NCBI GenBank assembly: GCA_026390775.1 | Contig: JAPLFF010000007.1 | Coordinates: 558,001 to 622,000, forward strand | DNA: 64,000 nt | Source of the DNA: Ignavibacteriales bacterium | GTDB lineage: Bacteria; Bacteroidota; Ignavibacteria; Ignavibacteriales; Melioribacteraceae | Direction of reading: 5' to 3' | Shown: one piece after another, positions 48,008 through 57,641 of the stretch | How positions within the stretch are numbered: the stretch's first letter is position 1 | How the letters are laid out: each line of letters opens with the position of its first letter | Position numbers and translations under genes: made by a program | The notes under the pieces: model-generated | The model's database searches: none | What the model was told of the DNA's origin: nothing | Seen by the model: the letters and a program-made list of their open reading frames with translations, nothing else

Positions 48008-49168
48008 TTAGTCTTTCCTTAGAAAAAATAAAACGGCTGCAATAACAAAACTGACAATCGATGAAATAACAAACGGTACTTGCGCTCCAAATTTATCCCA
48101 CAGAACTCCGGTAAAAAGTGAACCAAACATTATGGCAAAACTTGAAAGTGCAGTTAGTAAACCAATTGCAGAACCACGGAATTGATCCGGTACAAGATCA
48201 GAAACCCAAGCTTTCGATACACCTTCGGTTGATGATGCATAAATTCCATAAAACGCAAAGAGAAGCCAAACTATTACATGATCTTCGTTCATCGCAAATC
48301 CAAAATAGACAGCGGAAAATATTATCAACCCGATTATAAAAATATTTCTTTTGCCGAACTTATCCGCTAAAATTCCAACCGGATAAGATGCGAATGCGTA
48401 AACTAAATTGTAAAATACGTAACCAAGAATGGCTATTATATCCGAGTGAGCTATTTGTTTCGATTTTAGAATTAGAAAAACATCGCTGCTGTTAACAAGT
48501 GAAAACGCAGTGAGTGCAAGAAGTAACATTTTATATTCTCGAGGTGCAGCTTTCCAAAACTCGCGGTAAACTTTTTTCTTAGAATTTTTGACACTTCCTT
48601 TTGCATCTTTCACCACAAAAGTAAATCCGATAGCAAATAATGACGGAATAATTGCGAAGAGATAAATCCATGAATACTTACCGGGAAAAAAGTAAAGAAG
48701 TAAAAGTGCTACCAACGGACCTGCAACTGCGCCCAGCGTATCCATAGCTCTATGAAAACCAAAAACAGCTCCTGAATTTCCATTTGCATAACTTGCCAGA
48801 AGTGCATCTCGCGGTGCTGTACGGATTCCCTTTCCTATTCGATCAACAATGCGGGAAAAGATTACTGCTGGTACCGTTGCTAATAGTCCCGGTAATGATT
48901 TTACTAATCCCGATAGACTATAACCGATTACAACAAAGATTGAGCGTTTGCCTATTCTATCCGAAAGAGTTCCGAAATATCCTTTTAAAAATCCCGCAGT
49001 TACTTCTGCAATTCCTTCAATCAATCCAACTACCGACATTGAAGCACCGAGAACAGCGGTTAAGAAGATCGGAGTAATTGGATAAAGCATCTCACTTGCG
49101 AAATCAGTGAAGAAGCTGATCAATCCAAGTATAACAACCGAGCGTGATATGTTTTTGAATTTTGTCAT
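48008..49168 (-). CDS. MFS transporter
   Basis: 386 residues with about twelve membrane helices and the loop motif GTLSDRIGKRSIF between helices 2 and 3, echoed by GILADKFGKRNIF in the second half. The conserved RIVDRIGKGIRTAPRDALLA segment belongs to a subgroup of bacterial MFS permeases of unknown substrate. Inner membrane. Single-gene unit; no ribosome site stands out. Confidence 0.85.
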   Translation of the reverse strand: MTKFKNISRSVVILGLISFFTDFASEMLYPITPIFLTAVLGASMSVVGLIEGIAEVTAGFLKGYFGTLSDRIGKRSIFVVIGYSLSGLVKSLPGLLATVPAVIFSRIVDRIGKGIRTAPRDALLASYANGNSGAVFGFHRAMDTLGAVAGPLVALLLLYFFPGKYSWIYLFAIIPSLFAIGFTFVVKDAKGSVKNSKKKVYREFWKAAPREYKMLLLALTAFSLVNSSDVFLILKSKQIAHSDIIAILGYVFYNLVYAFASYPVGILADKFGKRNIFIIGLIIFSAVYFGFAMNEDHVIVWLLFAFYGIYASSTEGVSKAWVSDLVPDQFRGSAIGLLTALSSFAIMFGSLFTGVLWDKFGAQVPFVISSIVSFVIAAVLFFLRKD

Positions 49169-49340
49169 GATAGTAAATTTCTAAAATGAATTTCATTTTT
49201 CCTACAAATTTCTATTGACAATTTGCAAATAACTTCTTTCTTTTAGGAAGAAAGATTCATAACACACCTTATAAAGAACTTCTTATCATACGTATGAAAT
49301 TATTTATTCAGAGAGAAAAATTAAAAAGAAGGAGCCGCTA

Positions 49341-49955
49341 ATGGAATATTATGAATTACATCATGTAACACCACAAATGAGATTTATCAATAAAGCGGTA
49401 GAAGTATTGAAGAACGGCGGAGTGATAATTTATCCGACCGATACTGTTTACGGAATTGGTTGTGATATATTCAACAAGGAAGCTCTTGATAGAGTTTATG
49501 CAATTAAACAAGATGCCGGAACAAAATTGTTCAGTTTTATTTGTCCTAATTTGAAAAATATTGCCAAGTATGCAAAAGTATCGGATTATGCTTACAGAGT
49601 AATGAAAAAGCTTTTACCCGGACCTTATACTTTTGTTTTACCTGCAGCACATGAAGTTCCAAAAAAACTTTGGACTAAAAGAAAAACTGTCGGTATTCGA
49701 ATTCCAAATAATAATATTGCTTTGACACTTGCTACTGAACTTGGCAATCCAATTGTAAGCACTAGCGTTACAACACGGAAGGGAGAAATTTTATTTGATC
49801 CGCTCGAGATTCAAGTGATATTTAATTCACAAATAGATTTGATGTTATCAGCAGGTGCTTTAGAAGGAAAGCCTTCAAGCATAGTTGATTTAAGTGGCGA
49901 AGAACCTGAAATAATTAGAGAAGGGGCAGGTGATCTAAGTATGTTCTTTGTTTGA
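49341..49955 (+). CDS. YrdC/Sua5-family protein (threonylcarbamoyl-AMP synthase-like, YciO type)
   Basis: 204 residues forming one YrdC domain, with GGVIIYPTDTVYGIG, KRKTVGIRIPNN and NPIVSTSVT as RNA- and nucleotide-binding signatures. YrdC/Sua5 makes threonylcarbamoyl-AMP for t6A37 in tRNA. The N-terminal HHVTPQMRFINKAVEVLK resembles the YciO paralogue, whose role is less certain. AAGGAG ribosome site. Confidence 0.85.
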   Translation: MEYYELHHVTPQMRFINKAVEVLKNGGVIIYPTDTVYGIGCDIFNKEALDRVYAIKQDAGTKLFSFICPNLKNIAKYAKVSDYAYRVMKKLLPGPYTFVLPAAHEVPKKLWTKRKTVGIRIPNNNIALTLATELGNPIVSTSVTTRKGEILFDPLEIQVIFNSQIDLMLSAGALEGKPSSIVDLSGEEPEIIREGAGDLSMFFV

Positions 49956-50088
49956 TTTTTTTAGATTTGGTTTTCTTTAAGAAATTTTCGGCCGCAATCT
50001 TAGTTAATAAATTTTAAAAATATTTCCTTCTTCCTATTTAGGAATTAATTCAATTAGTAAAGAGGTTATCCATCATTCATTTTTTTAA

Positions 50089-50328
50089 TTAACCTATCCA
50101 GTTCTCAGAAGTATAAGATAGTCGTCTGTTTTTCTTTACAGGCTTTTCAGAATTAGTTTTTGAAGATTGAGACGATTGATTATTATCAGCCGGTGAAGAA
50201 AAATCAGTTACAAAAGCAATTCCATCTTCGATATTCATTAAAGATTCCTCGCGTTGCTTTTGAGTTTTATTGCGTTGATTGACCCACTGTAGCTGAGTTT
50301 TGGGATCGGCTATAGGTTGTACGTTCAT
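50089..50328 (-). CDS. Small polar protein of unknown function
   Basis: 79 residues rich in Gln, Asn and Ser, with no membrane helix and a basic stretch KPVKKNRR near the end. It is supported as a real gene mainly by a strong AGGAGGT ribosome site six bases before the ATG and by lack of overlap with neighbours. The middle is low-complexity and likely unstructured. No family recognised. Confidence 0.5.
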   Translation of the reverse strand: MNVQPIADPKTQLQWVNQRNKTQKQREESLMNIEDGIAFVTDFSSPADNNQSSQSSKTNSEKPVKKNRRLSYTSENWIG

Positions 50329-50476
50329 CTGTACCTCCTATTATTTACCGAGTGAAGAAAAAAAAGAAAAGAATATTAGTGACAATAATTTCAACCATAA
50401 TATACAAATAAGAACAGAAAATTTCTCAGTAATGGGGACACAATGTGTTTTTCAAAAACATTTTTTAAGATATTAT

Positions 50477-51250
50477 TTATTCTTCTCTATAAAATATAGT
50501 TGTTGATGCCTGAGCAGTTGGAAATAAAATCATCTGTGCAACATTAAAGTGTTCTGAACGTGTTGCAGTAAATACAACTGCTTCAGCAACGTTATCGCCT
50601 GTTAAAGGTTTCAGTCCTTTATAAGCATTCTTAGCCTTCTCTTCATCGCCATAAAATCTTACTTTACTGAAACCCGTTTCAACTAATCCCGGATCTACAG
50701 TACTAACGCGAATGTTTTTATCAATAACGTCCATTCTAAGTGATCGTGTTATTGCATCTACAGCATGTTTAGTTGCACAATAAACGGCTCCTTTAGGATA
50801 AGCTTCGCGGCCGGCTATAGAACCAATATTAATAATGTGTCCGCTTTTTCTTTCAATCATTTGAGGAAGAATTGCATTTGTAACATAAAGTAATCCTTTA
50901 ACATTGGTGTCTATCATTTCCTCCCAGCCATCGGGATTGTCTTCGTAAAATTTATTTAATCCGCGTCCAAGTCCAGCGTTATTAATGAGGATATCAATTT
51001 TTTTAAACTCTGCAGGAAGAGAACCAACCGCTTTATTCACCTCATCACGCTTGCTTACATCTAATTTTATTGGATGAACATTTACACTGTACTTTTTAAT
51101 TATATCATCAGCTATTTCTTTAACAAGATTTAATCTTCTTGCACTTATAATAAGATTAGCTCCTTCATTTGCAAAAGCGTACGTACAAGATTTTCCAATC
51201 CCGGAAGTCACGCCGGTAATAAAAACAGTTTTTCCTTTTAACGATTTCAT
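50477..51250 (-). CDS. SDR-family oxidoreductase (YdfG-like)
   Basis: 257 residues of the classical short-chain dehydrogenase fold. It shows the cofactor motif TGVTSGIGKS, the NNAG motif (LINNAGLGRG), a catalytic Ser in INIGSIAG and YCATK with the catalytic Tyr and Lys. The early arginines after the second strand (ISARRLNLV) suggest NADP. It resembles the serine/3-hydroxy acid dehydrogenase YdfG group; substrate unproven. A TAACTTTG box at 51272-51279 may be its -7 element. Confidence 0.87.
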   Translation of the reverse strand: MKSLKGKTVFITGVTSGIGKSCTYAFANEGANLIISARRLNLVKEIADDIIKKYSVNVHPIKLDVSKRDEVNKAVGSLPAEFKKIDILINNAGLGRGLNKFYEDNPDGWEEMIDTNVKGLLYVTNAILPQMIERKSGHIINIGSIAGREAYPKGAVYCATKHAVDAITRSLRMDVIDKNIRVSTVDPGLVETGFSKVRFYGDEEKAKNAYKGLKPLTGDNVAEAVVFTATRSEHFNVAQMILFPTAQASTTIFYREE

Positions 51251-51413
51251 TATTTTCTCAAAAAGTTTTTACAAAGTTAATATAAAAATGAATAGAAATT
51301 TAATTCGATAACCTTCTATATCTTTTTAGGAAGAATCAGCCAATAATTTTATTCTACACTTATTTATATTTTCTTAAATTGCTTATAAGAAAATATTCAT
51401 CGAAAGCGGATTA

Positions 51414-52025
51414 ATGCTAAAATCTTATTTGAACAGTACTCGTACTTATGTTTTGTCAATTCTTACTACAAGAACTCTCGTCGAAAATTTCTATCACGAC
51501 GTGAATCATACGCAAGAAGTTGTTCAATCAGCCATCGAAATTGGAATTGGCGAAAAACTTTCTGAAGACAAGCTTGAAATGGTCCAGATCGCTGCATGGT
51601 TCCATGATGTAGGATATATTGAAAAAACAGATGGACATGAAAAAGTAAGCGTTGAATATGCGCGAAAATTTTTAACTGAATTACAATATCCTTCAAACAA
51701 GATTAAAATAATAATTGAAGCTATTCTTGCAACTAAGATCCCTCAAAAACCAAAAAATAAATTTGAAAAAATATTATGCGATGCAGATCTTTTTCATTTC
51801 GGCAAAGAAATATTCTTTAACCGGAATGATAAATATAGAGTTGAGTTTGAAAATCATCTGGGGCATAAACTTAGTGAACAGGATTGGTTAGTAAAGACAA
51901 TTGATTTTGTAAAAAATCAAAATTTCCACACGGATTATGCAAAAAGAAATTTCACTGATCAAAAAAAAGAAAACCTTCGTCTGCTTAATGAACAACTTCA
52001 ACAAATCACCAATAATATTGATTAA
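51414..52025 (+). CDS. HD-domain phosphohydrolase
   Basis: 203 residues. HD metal site: FYHDVNHTQEVV supplies the first His, WFHDVGYIEKTDGH the HD pair and CDADLFHFG the last Asp. Such proteins hydrolyse phosphate esters, often of nucleotides; substrate unknown. sixA follows 20 bp after the stop, so the two are likely co-transcribed. Confidence 0.82.
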   Translation: MLKSYLNSTRTYVLSILTTRTLVENFYHDVNHTQEVVQSAIEIGIGEKLSEDKLEMVQIAAWFHDVGYIEKTDGHEKVSVEYARKFLTELQYPSNKIKIIIEAILATKIPQKPKNKFEKILCDADLFHFGKEIFFNRNDKYRVEFENHLGHKLSEQDWLVKTIDFVKNQNFHTDYAKRNFTDQKKENLRLLNEQLQQITNNID

Positions 52026-52045
52026 CTTTTCATTCAATCCTAAAT

Positions 52046-52552
52046 ATGCCAATTACAAAAACACTTTATCTTATCCGCCATGCTAAATCAAGCTGGGATG
52101 ATTCAAGTCTATCGGACTTTCAGAGATCATTGAACGATCGCGGATTAAAAGACTCTCCCTTGATGGCTAAATTGATTAAGGGGAAAAATATTATTCCGGA
52201 TTTAATCATTTCCAGTCCTGCTGTCCGTGCTATATCTACAGCAGAAATCTTTGCCAATGAATTTCATTACAATAAAAATAAAATTATAAATGATGAAAGA
52301 ATCTATGAAGCTGCTATGCGCGATTTAATAACAACTATCCGGAAAATAAATGACGAGTATAATATAGTAATGCTCTTCGGACATAATCCCGGGTTATCAA
52401 ACACTGCAAACCTTCTTGGTAATAAGTTTCTACCGGAGTTGCCGACTTGTGCAGTAGTTGGAATAGAATTAAAAGTAAATTCATGGAGTGAAGTTGAGAG
52501 GAACTGCGGTGAGATTATTTTGTTAGAATACCCTAAAAAATCTTTGAAGTGA
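52046..52552 (+). CDS. sixA: Phosphohistidine phosphatase SixA-like
   Basis: 168 residues of the histidine phosphatase superfamily. The N-terminal LIRHAKSSWDD carries the catalytic RHx motif, and LFGHNPGLSN the second conserved His. SixA-type proteins remove phosphate from phosphohistidine on signalling or phosphotransfer proteins. The stop overlaps the palindrome TGATCA, whose other half is the stop of the convergent isochorismatase-like gene, so no base separates the genes. Confidence 0.85.
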   Translation: MPITKTLYLIRHAKSSWDDSSLSDFQRSLNDRGLKDSPLMAKLIKGKNIIPDLIISSPAVRAISTAEIFANEFHYNKNKIINDERIYEAAMRDLITTIRKINDEYNIVMLFGHNPGLSNTANLLGNKFLPELPTCAVVGIELKVNSWSEVERNCGEIILLEYPKKSLK

Positions 52553-53110
52553 TCACTTAACTAATTTTGATATCGCTTTAAACTCATCCGTACCGCAAAT
52601 ATTTAACATTTCAAATAAAATAGATTCCGTTAATGAGATCTCGGCTCCGCTCGATCTCATTCTTTCAAGAGCGATTTCATAATCAAACTTACGGCGGGAA
52701 GAAACCGCATCGGCTGCTACATAAACTTGGAACTCGTTTGCAATTAAATCCAGAGCTGTTTGCATGACGCAAACATGAGATTCAATTCCGCAAACAACAA
52801 CTTGCTGAACACTTTTACTTTTCAACTCTTCAAACAAATTACCTGCACCAAAACAACTGAACGACATTTTATGTATTGCGTTTCTCTCTTCCAGCGCTGA
52901 TTTAATTCGCGGTTCGGTTGGACCTAATCCTTTCGGATACTGCTCGGTAAAGTAAATGGGCGAATTTAAAATCTTGAATCCGTTAATAAGTTTAATAGCA
53001 TTCTCAACAACACGTTCGCTTTCATAAATAACCGGAAGAAGTTTTTCTTGAATGTCAATCACAAGTAAAGCTGATCTTTCTCTTTGTAATATTTTGGAAT
53101 GACGGTTCAT
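52553..53110 (-). CDS. Isochorismatase-family cysteine hydrolase
   Basis: 185 residues. Catalytic Asp in LLVIDIQEKL, Lys following the RIKSALEERNAIHKMSF region, and Cys in CGIESHVCVMQTALD. The family includes nicotinamidase and ureidohydrolases; the short form with this motif is often annotated as a YcaC-like hydrolase. Substrate unknown. It converges directly on sixA. Confidence 0.85.
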   Translation of the reverse strand: MNRHSKILQRERSALLVIDIQEKLLPVIYESERVVENAIKLINGFKILNSPIYFTEQYPKGLGPTEPRIKSALEERNAIHKMSFSCFGAGNLFEELKSKSVQQVVVCGIESHVCVMQTALDLIANEFQVYVAADAVSSRRKFDYEIALERMRSSGAEISLTESILFEMLNICGTDEFKAISKLVK

Positions 53111-53141
53111 GTTGTTAACGGTTAGTTATAAATGAAAGTTT

Positions 53142-53181
53142 TAATTCGCAATTCTCAACATGCCTGCAAGGTTCTCAATTA
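53142..53181. repeat. Partial TTCTCAATT/GCCTGC repeat remnant
   Basis: AATTCGCAATTCTCAACATG, then CCTGCAAGGTTCTCAATT: the outer unit of the composite element seen whole at 61347-61398, with its central palindrome largely lost. It ends at the stop of the C39-like gene. Confidence 0.5.
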
Positions 53182-54015
53182 ATATATTGGATTCATTCCA
53201 TACTTACCGCAAGAATACATCATCAATAACGATGCAATATCAATCGTCGCACGTTTCTCTTCATCTTCGGGAATGATAAAATCATAAACATCGGCAATAA
53301 ACTTCATGTTGGATAATATTTTTTTGAGTTCGGAATATGTCGGTTCACCGTGCCAGTTAGCAACACGTTTAATTAAATTCTGTTCGTTGCGGCGGAGAAA
53401 CTCTGAAAACGTAATGATATTTTGACTTAGCTTAGTACGCGGTCTGCAAATATTTATTAAGTCGTTTGTGTATTGATCCCATTTGTTTGCTATATCTTCA
53501 TTCTTATCATACATAAGAAGCTTGGCTTTTTCCGGTGTGAATTGCGCATGTGTTATTGTTTTAATTTTCGGAATCAAAGCGTAGCCGTCATAACTAATTA
53601 TTCCGGTATCTTCCTCTACATACTTCCATCTTCTTAATAGACGTGAAGTTGTTTGTACGGAAACAACTTTATCCAGTTCGCTGTCTATAACAACGAACTT
53701 TCCTTTTTGATAACTTACAACCGTACACCAATGTTCCCAATTTTTTACACTTAGAATACACGGATAACCTTTCTTTAAGTGTTGGATCAACATACGGCGT
53801 GCATCATCGGGATTGCTGGATTGAAAATGTTTCATTCTGCAGTTGAATCTTCTAGCAGCACGTGCAAGACCAAACTCATCAGTACCTGCCCACCATGTAC
53901 TGCCGGCAATAACTCCAATCTGATCTTCATCTTTGAAAACACCTAACATAACAAGAGCATATTTCAACGCAAATGGTCCGCATTGATATTTGTTAGGCTG
54001 CGGATAAAAACTCAT
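53179..54015 (-). CDS. C39-like cysteine peptidase-fold protein
   Basis: About 278 residues. The N-terminal half fits the C39-like papain fold: oxyanion Gln6, Cys12 in YQCGPFALKYAL, His95 in NWEHWCTVV and Asp111 in VVIDSE. No signal peptide or ABC transporter part is present, so it acts in the cytosol. The C-terminal 110 residues are helical and unassigned. The ATG at 54015 has AAGGA upstream and a TATTTTTG -7 box at 54047-54054. The longer frame would start upstream of that promoter. It is divergent from the ATP-grasp gene, sharing 98 bp. Confidence 0.7.
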   Translation of the reverse strand: MSFYPQPNKYQCGPFALKYALVMLGVFKDEDQIGVIAGSTWWAGTDEFGLARAARRFNCRMKHFQSSNPDDARRMLIQHLKKGYPCILSVKNWEHWCTVVSYQKGKFVVIDSELDKVVSVQTTSRLLRRWKYVEEDTGIISYDGYALIPKIKTITHAQFTPEKAKLLMYDKNEDIANKWDQYTNDLINICRPRTKLSQNIITFSEFLRRNEQNLIKRVANWHGEPTYSELKKILSNMKFIADVYDFIIPEDEEKRATIDIASLLMMYSCGKYGMNPIY

Positions 54016-54046
54016 TTTACTAAATCCTTCCTTATCATATGTGGCG

Positions 54047-54093
54047 CAAAAATAACAAAACTTTTGATATGCAAAACATTTTTGTTTAGTTTG
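54047..54093. promoter_or_regulatory. Overlapping divergent promoters of C39-like and ATP-grasp genes
   Basis: Minus strand: TATTTTTG (54054-54047) fits the -7 box TAnnTTTG, with a TTTTG 17-18 bp upstream. Plus strand: TTG (54064-54066), 20 bp, then TAGTTTG (54087-54093), one base short of consensus. The two units are interleaved, so both genes probably answer to the same signal. Confidence 0.4.
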
Positions 54094-54113
54094 CAAAAAA
54101 AAAATAGGGCTGA

Positions 54114-55184
54114 ATGAAAGTAGCTGTAGTATTCAATGAGGTTAACCCCGAGATTTATCAATCTAAGAAGGTTCGTACAAAGGATTTGGATTTCAAACCC
54201 GTATTCGGAATGGATGAGAATAACCCCATTTCCGAGTATGAGTATATGGCTAAATCCCTTACAAAAGCCGGTTATGAAGCTTATACGCTTAATATTATGG
54301 ATAATCTCCAGCTTTTTATTAAAGATTATGAAAAAAATAAACCGGATGTCGTTTTTAATCTGGTAGAACTTTTCAAAGATCAGCCAAGATTAGAAATGAG
54401 TTTTACTGGAATTTTAGAATTACTGGGTATCGCATATACAGGTGCACCTCCTATGTCACTTGGAACTTGCCAAAATAAAACTCTCACCAAAAGAATATTA
54501 AGTTCACTCAGTATCCGTACTCCGCGATATAAAATTATTAAAAACATGGAGCGTTCATTCCGCTTAGGTTTGCGTTATCCTCTTATTGTTAAACCGGCAT
54601 TGGAAGATGCAAGTGTTGGAATTGATAACGATTCAATTGTAAATAATGTAGATACACTAAAGAAGCGGGTTGAATATGTTTTCAATTCTTTCAATCAAGC
54701 TGCTCTCGTAGAAGAATTTATACTCGGCAGAGAATTAAACGTTGCAGTTTTTGGTGATAAAGATCCTAAAGTTCTTCCGATTAGTGAAATTGATTTCTCA
54801 AATATGCCGGATAATTTATATCCGATAGTAAGTTTCCAGGCTAAGTGGGATCCTCAGCATGAGGCATACCATAAAACAATTCCGATCTGCCCGGCACAAT
54901 TACCTGATAAAACCCGCGCCGAAGCTGAAAGTATGGCGCTGCAATGTTTTCGTACTGTAGGATGCCGTGATTATGCACGTGTTGATATGCGTCTTTCAAA
55001 GGAAGATAACAAACTTTATGTGCTGGAAGTAAATCCAAATCCCGATCTGCAGGAAGGTGCAGGATTTATGCGTTCGGCAAAACATGCCGGATATTCTTAT
55101 AAGAAAACTTTGAAGATGATTGTTGATTTTGCTTACGAGAGGAAGTTGTCTGCTGCCAGTAATCAGCGTTCTGCAAAAAGTTAG
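54114..55184 (+). CDS. ATP-grasp ligase, D-alanine-D-alanine ligase-like
   Basis: 356 residues of the ATP-grasp superfamily. An N-terminal domain with DVVFNLVELFKDQPRLEM and a GAPPMSLGTCQNKTLTKRI segment is followed by the central grasp (YPLIVKPALEDASVGI, VEEFILGRELNVAVFG) and the metal-binding end CRDYARVDMRL with VLEVNPNPDL. Such enzymes join an acyl phosphate to an amine. The pattern is Ddl-like but lacks signs of a housekeeping Ddl operon. The divergent C39-like gene suggests a peptide or amide metabolite. Confidence 0.8.
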   Translation: MKVAVVFNEVNPEIYQSKKVRTKDLDFKPVFGMDENNPISEYEYMAKSLTKAGYEAYTLNIMDNLQLFIKDYEKNKPDVVFNLVELFKDQPRLEMSFTGILELLGIAYTGAPPMSLGTCQNKTLTKRILSSLSIRTPRYKIIKNMERSFRLGLRYPLIVKPALEDASVGIDNDSIVNNVDTLKKRVEYVFNSFNQAALVEEFILGRELNVAVFGDKDPKVLPISEIDFSNMPDNLYPIVSFQAKWDPQHEAYHKTIPICPAQLPDKTRAEAESMALQCFRTVGCRDYARVDMRLSKEDNKLYVLEVNPNPDLQEGAGFMRSAKHAGYSYKKTLKMIVDFAYERKLSAASNQRSAKS

Positions 55185-55198
55185 TTGCGTAACAAAAT

Positions 55199-55396
55199 TT
55201 AATTTTTATTTTCTTTCGTTAAAGATACTTTTCTTCTTTCAACCTTCTGCAATACTTGCTTTTTTTCTTCATCGGAATAAACAGACCAATGAACAATTTC
55301 TTCTATCGTCCTAAAACATCCATCGCAATAATTATTAGTAGCATTCATAATACAATGATTATTGCACGGTGAAGTGACGGTTACATCGGATTGCAT
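55199..55396 (-). CDS. DUF1289 small cysteine protein
   Basis: 65 residues. The DUF1289 signature is clear: SPCNNHCIMN, then YCDGCFRTIEEIVHW, four cysteines likely to bind a metal. Function unknown. The ATG at 55396 with AGGGA upstream is preferred over a TTG eleven codons earlier, since the family normally starts shortly before the first cysteine. Convergent with the ATP-grasp gene (14 bp gap). Confidence 0.8.
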   Translation of the reverse strand: MQSDVTVTSPCNNHCIMNATNNYCDGCFRTIEEIVHWSVYSDEEKKQVLQKVERRKVSLTKENKN

Positions 55397-55459
55397 TAAT
55401 TCCCTTTCTTTTTCTCTCCCAAATAACAAGTGAAAACTAATAAAAAAGTTTCATAATAA

Positions 55460-55492
55460 AGAAACCCAATTTCTTAAAGAAATTGGGTTTCT
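55460..55492 (-). terminator. Bidirectional-type terminator downstream of the S46 peptidase
   Basis: A perfect 15-bp stem (55460-55474 with 55478-55492) and a 3-nt loop, followed on the minus strand by TTTATT. It lies 15 bp beyond the S46 stop and isolates the DUF1289 gene. Confidence 0.8.
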
Positions 55493-55507
55493 AAAATTTA
55501 ACTTTTA

Positions 55508-57603
55508 TTATTTCATTTTTCCTTCTTTTAATTCATCTGCAAGACGGTCAAATTTATAAACTTTCTTAATTGCTTCGTACATTCCTTTTGAATCCACAGC
55601 CACAGTCCTATTGAACGTCGGTAAATAAATAAAATTGCCTTGCAAGCTTTCAATATTGCCGTCAAATGCAAGACCGATAACTTCTGCGTTTTTGTTGATC
55701 ACAGCACTTCCGGAGTTACCACCAACGATATCGTTTGTTGCAACAAAATCTACCGGCGTTGATAGATCAAGATCTTTAGGAATATTTTTCCATCTATCCG
55801 GTAAGTTGAAAGGATATTTCCCTTCAAAGCCGTAAAATCTATCATACATTCCGAAGAAGGTAGCTTTAATTGGCGCTGTTGTTCCATTGTATTCATAACC
55901 TTTCATAAGACCATCGCTCAATCTTAAAGTTCTGTTAGCATCGGGAGTAATGGATGTTCCGTATGTCTTATAAAGAATTTGTCCGAGCAATCCGAATGCA
56001 ATATTTTCAGTATCCATAATTTCTTTTTGTTGAGTTCTCAACGGTTCAAGCTGATCATAATTCTTAGCGTAGAATTGTATGAAGGGATCTTCGAGTGCTA
56101 AGATTTCTTCAGGAGTTTTTTTGAAAAGTTCTTGTACTGCAGCTTTATCTTTGAAAAGTGATTTTGCGATCAAACTTTTTGCAACATCTTTTCCTGCTTT
56201 GTTACCAAAGTTTTTTACCACAGCAACATCGTTCTTGCCAAGATTCATTGTTATATAATCAATATTGATTTCGAGTTTTGCTTCTTCGAGTAAGTTGTCA
56301 AAATTATCCGGATATAGGTTATCTCTAAATCCCTGTTGTTGATTTCCGCCACCTCTCTGTCCGCCGCCAAATCCACCTGCTCTTTGTCTTTGAGCTTCTA
56401 ATTCTTTCTTCTTTTCTTCAGGAAGCATTTGATATTTTGCATATGAAACGAGAGCATTTCCTATTTGTAAGTAACGCGAAAAATATTGAGGATTAACGGA
56501 ATAACCTGCCAGCTTTGGTTCAATTTTTCTAAGTTCGTTTCGTGTAGTTTCAATTGTCTTCCAAACATGTCCGTATTGTTTATTTAGTTCCGGATCATTA
56601 AAAACAACTTTTTGAAGTTTCTTTTCAAAATCTTTTTTACGTATTCATCTGCATTTTTCGGATTAACAGATTTTAGCTGTTCCAGACGATTGTAAACATT
56701 ATCCGATAAGTAAGCACTGTTTCTATATTGAATGTCGCGCAAATATTCCAATTGAGCTACGGTTCTCAATCTATTTGTGGAGCCCGGATTTCCAACTGTA
56801 AAAACTAATTCTCCGTTAGCAGCACCGTTTTGGCTCCACTTAAAATAATGTTCGGATTTAATTGGTTTGCCGTCATCACCGTAGATTCTTAAGAAAGTGC
56901 AATCAAGGTCATATCGAGGATAAGTAAAATTATCAGGATCGCCGCCGTAAGAAGCAATTTGTTCTTCAGGTTGGAATACTAAACGAATATCAGTATAAGT
57001 TTTGAATCCTTGTACAAAGAATAAACTTCCGTTGTAGTAAGAAATTACATCACATTTTAATTTAGTTTCTTTTTCATATTGATCTTTTAATTCTTTCATC
57101 TTTTCATCGCGAAGAGCAATTTTTTCTTTCTCATCTTTTCCATTTTGCTGTGCAGATAAAACTTCTTTTGTAACATCTTTGAGCATTACTAATTGTTCGG
57201 CAGTATAGTTTGGTACTTTTCTTTCATCCGCTAATGTCGGTGCAAAAAAAGCGGTAGCAGCAAGGTCTTCGCCTTCTTTTTGGATCTGTCTTCTTGTACC
57301 TCGTGAACAATGGTTGTTAGTCATAATCAAACCGTCTTCAGAAACAAATGATGAGGTACATCCGGGAATGCGAAGTGCTGATAAGCGAACATCATCAAAC
57401 CATTCTTGAGTTGCTTTAAAGCCGTAAGTTTTTTCTAAATAATCAAATGGAGGAAACTCGAACGTCCACATTTTTCCGGTATCAAGTTTTTGTGATCTAA
57501 CTGTATCTTGATTAATTACTTGTGCGCTTAATTGAAACGCAAAGACAAAAACAAATAGTAAAGAAACAATTGATAATTTTTGAAGAGATAATAATTTTTT
57601 CAT
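55508..57603 (-). pseudogene. S46-family dipeptidyl-peptidase (DPP7-like), split by a -1 frameshift
   Basis: Two overlapping frames spell one S46 peptidase of about 698 residues. The first (from ATG 57603) has a signal peptide ending LSAQ, catalytic His in MTNNHCSRGTRRQ and Asp in TYPRYDLDCTF. It stops at 56584. The second carries NPQYFSRYLQIGNAL, a Gly/Gln-rich insert and the catalytic Ser in GGNSGSAVINKN. The switch fits the heptamer A AAA AAG at 56638-56632: a -1 slip continues KKDFEKKLQKVVFN. The Gly 18 residues after the Ser (AFDGN) matches DPP7, not the Arg of DPP11. It may be a mutation, a base-calling error or programmed frameshifting. Confidence 0.85.
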
Positions 57604-57641
57604 AGCAACACCTGAGTTATTTTTATAAAGATGAACACATC

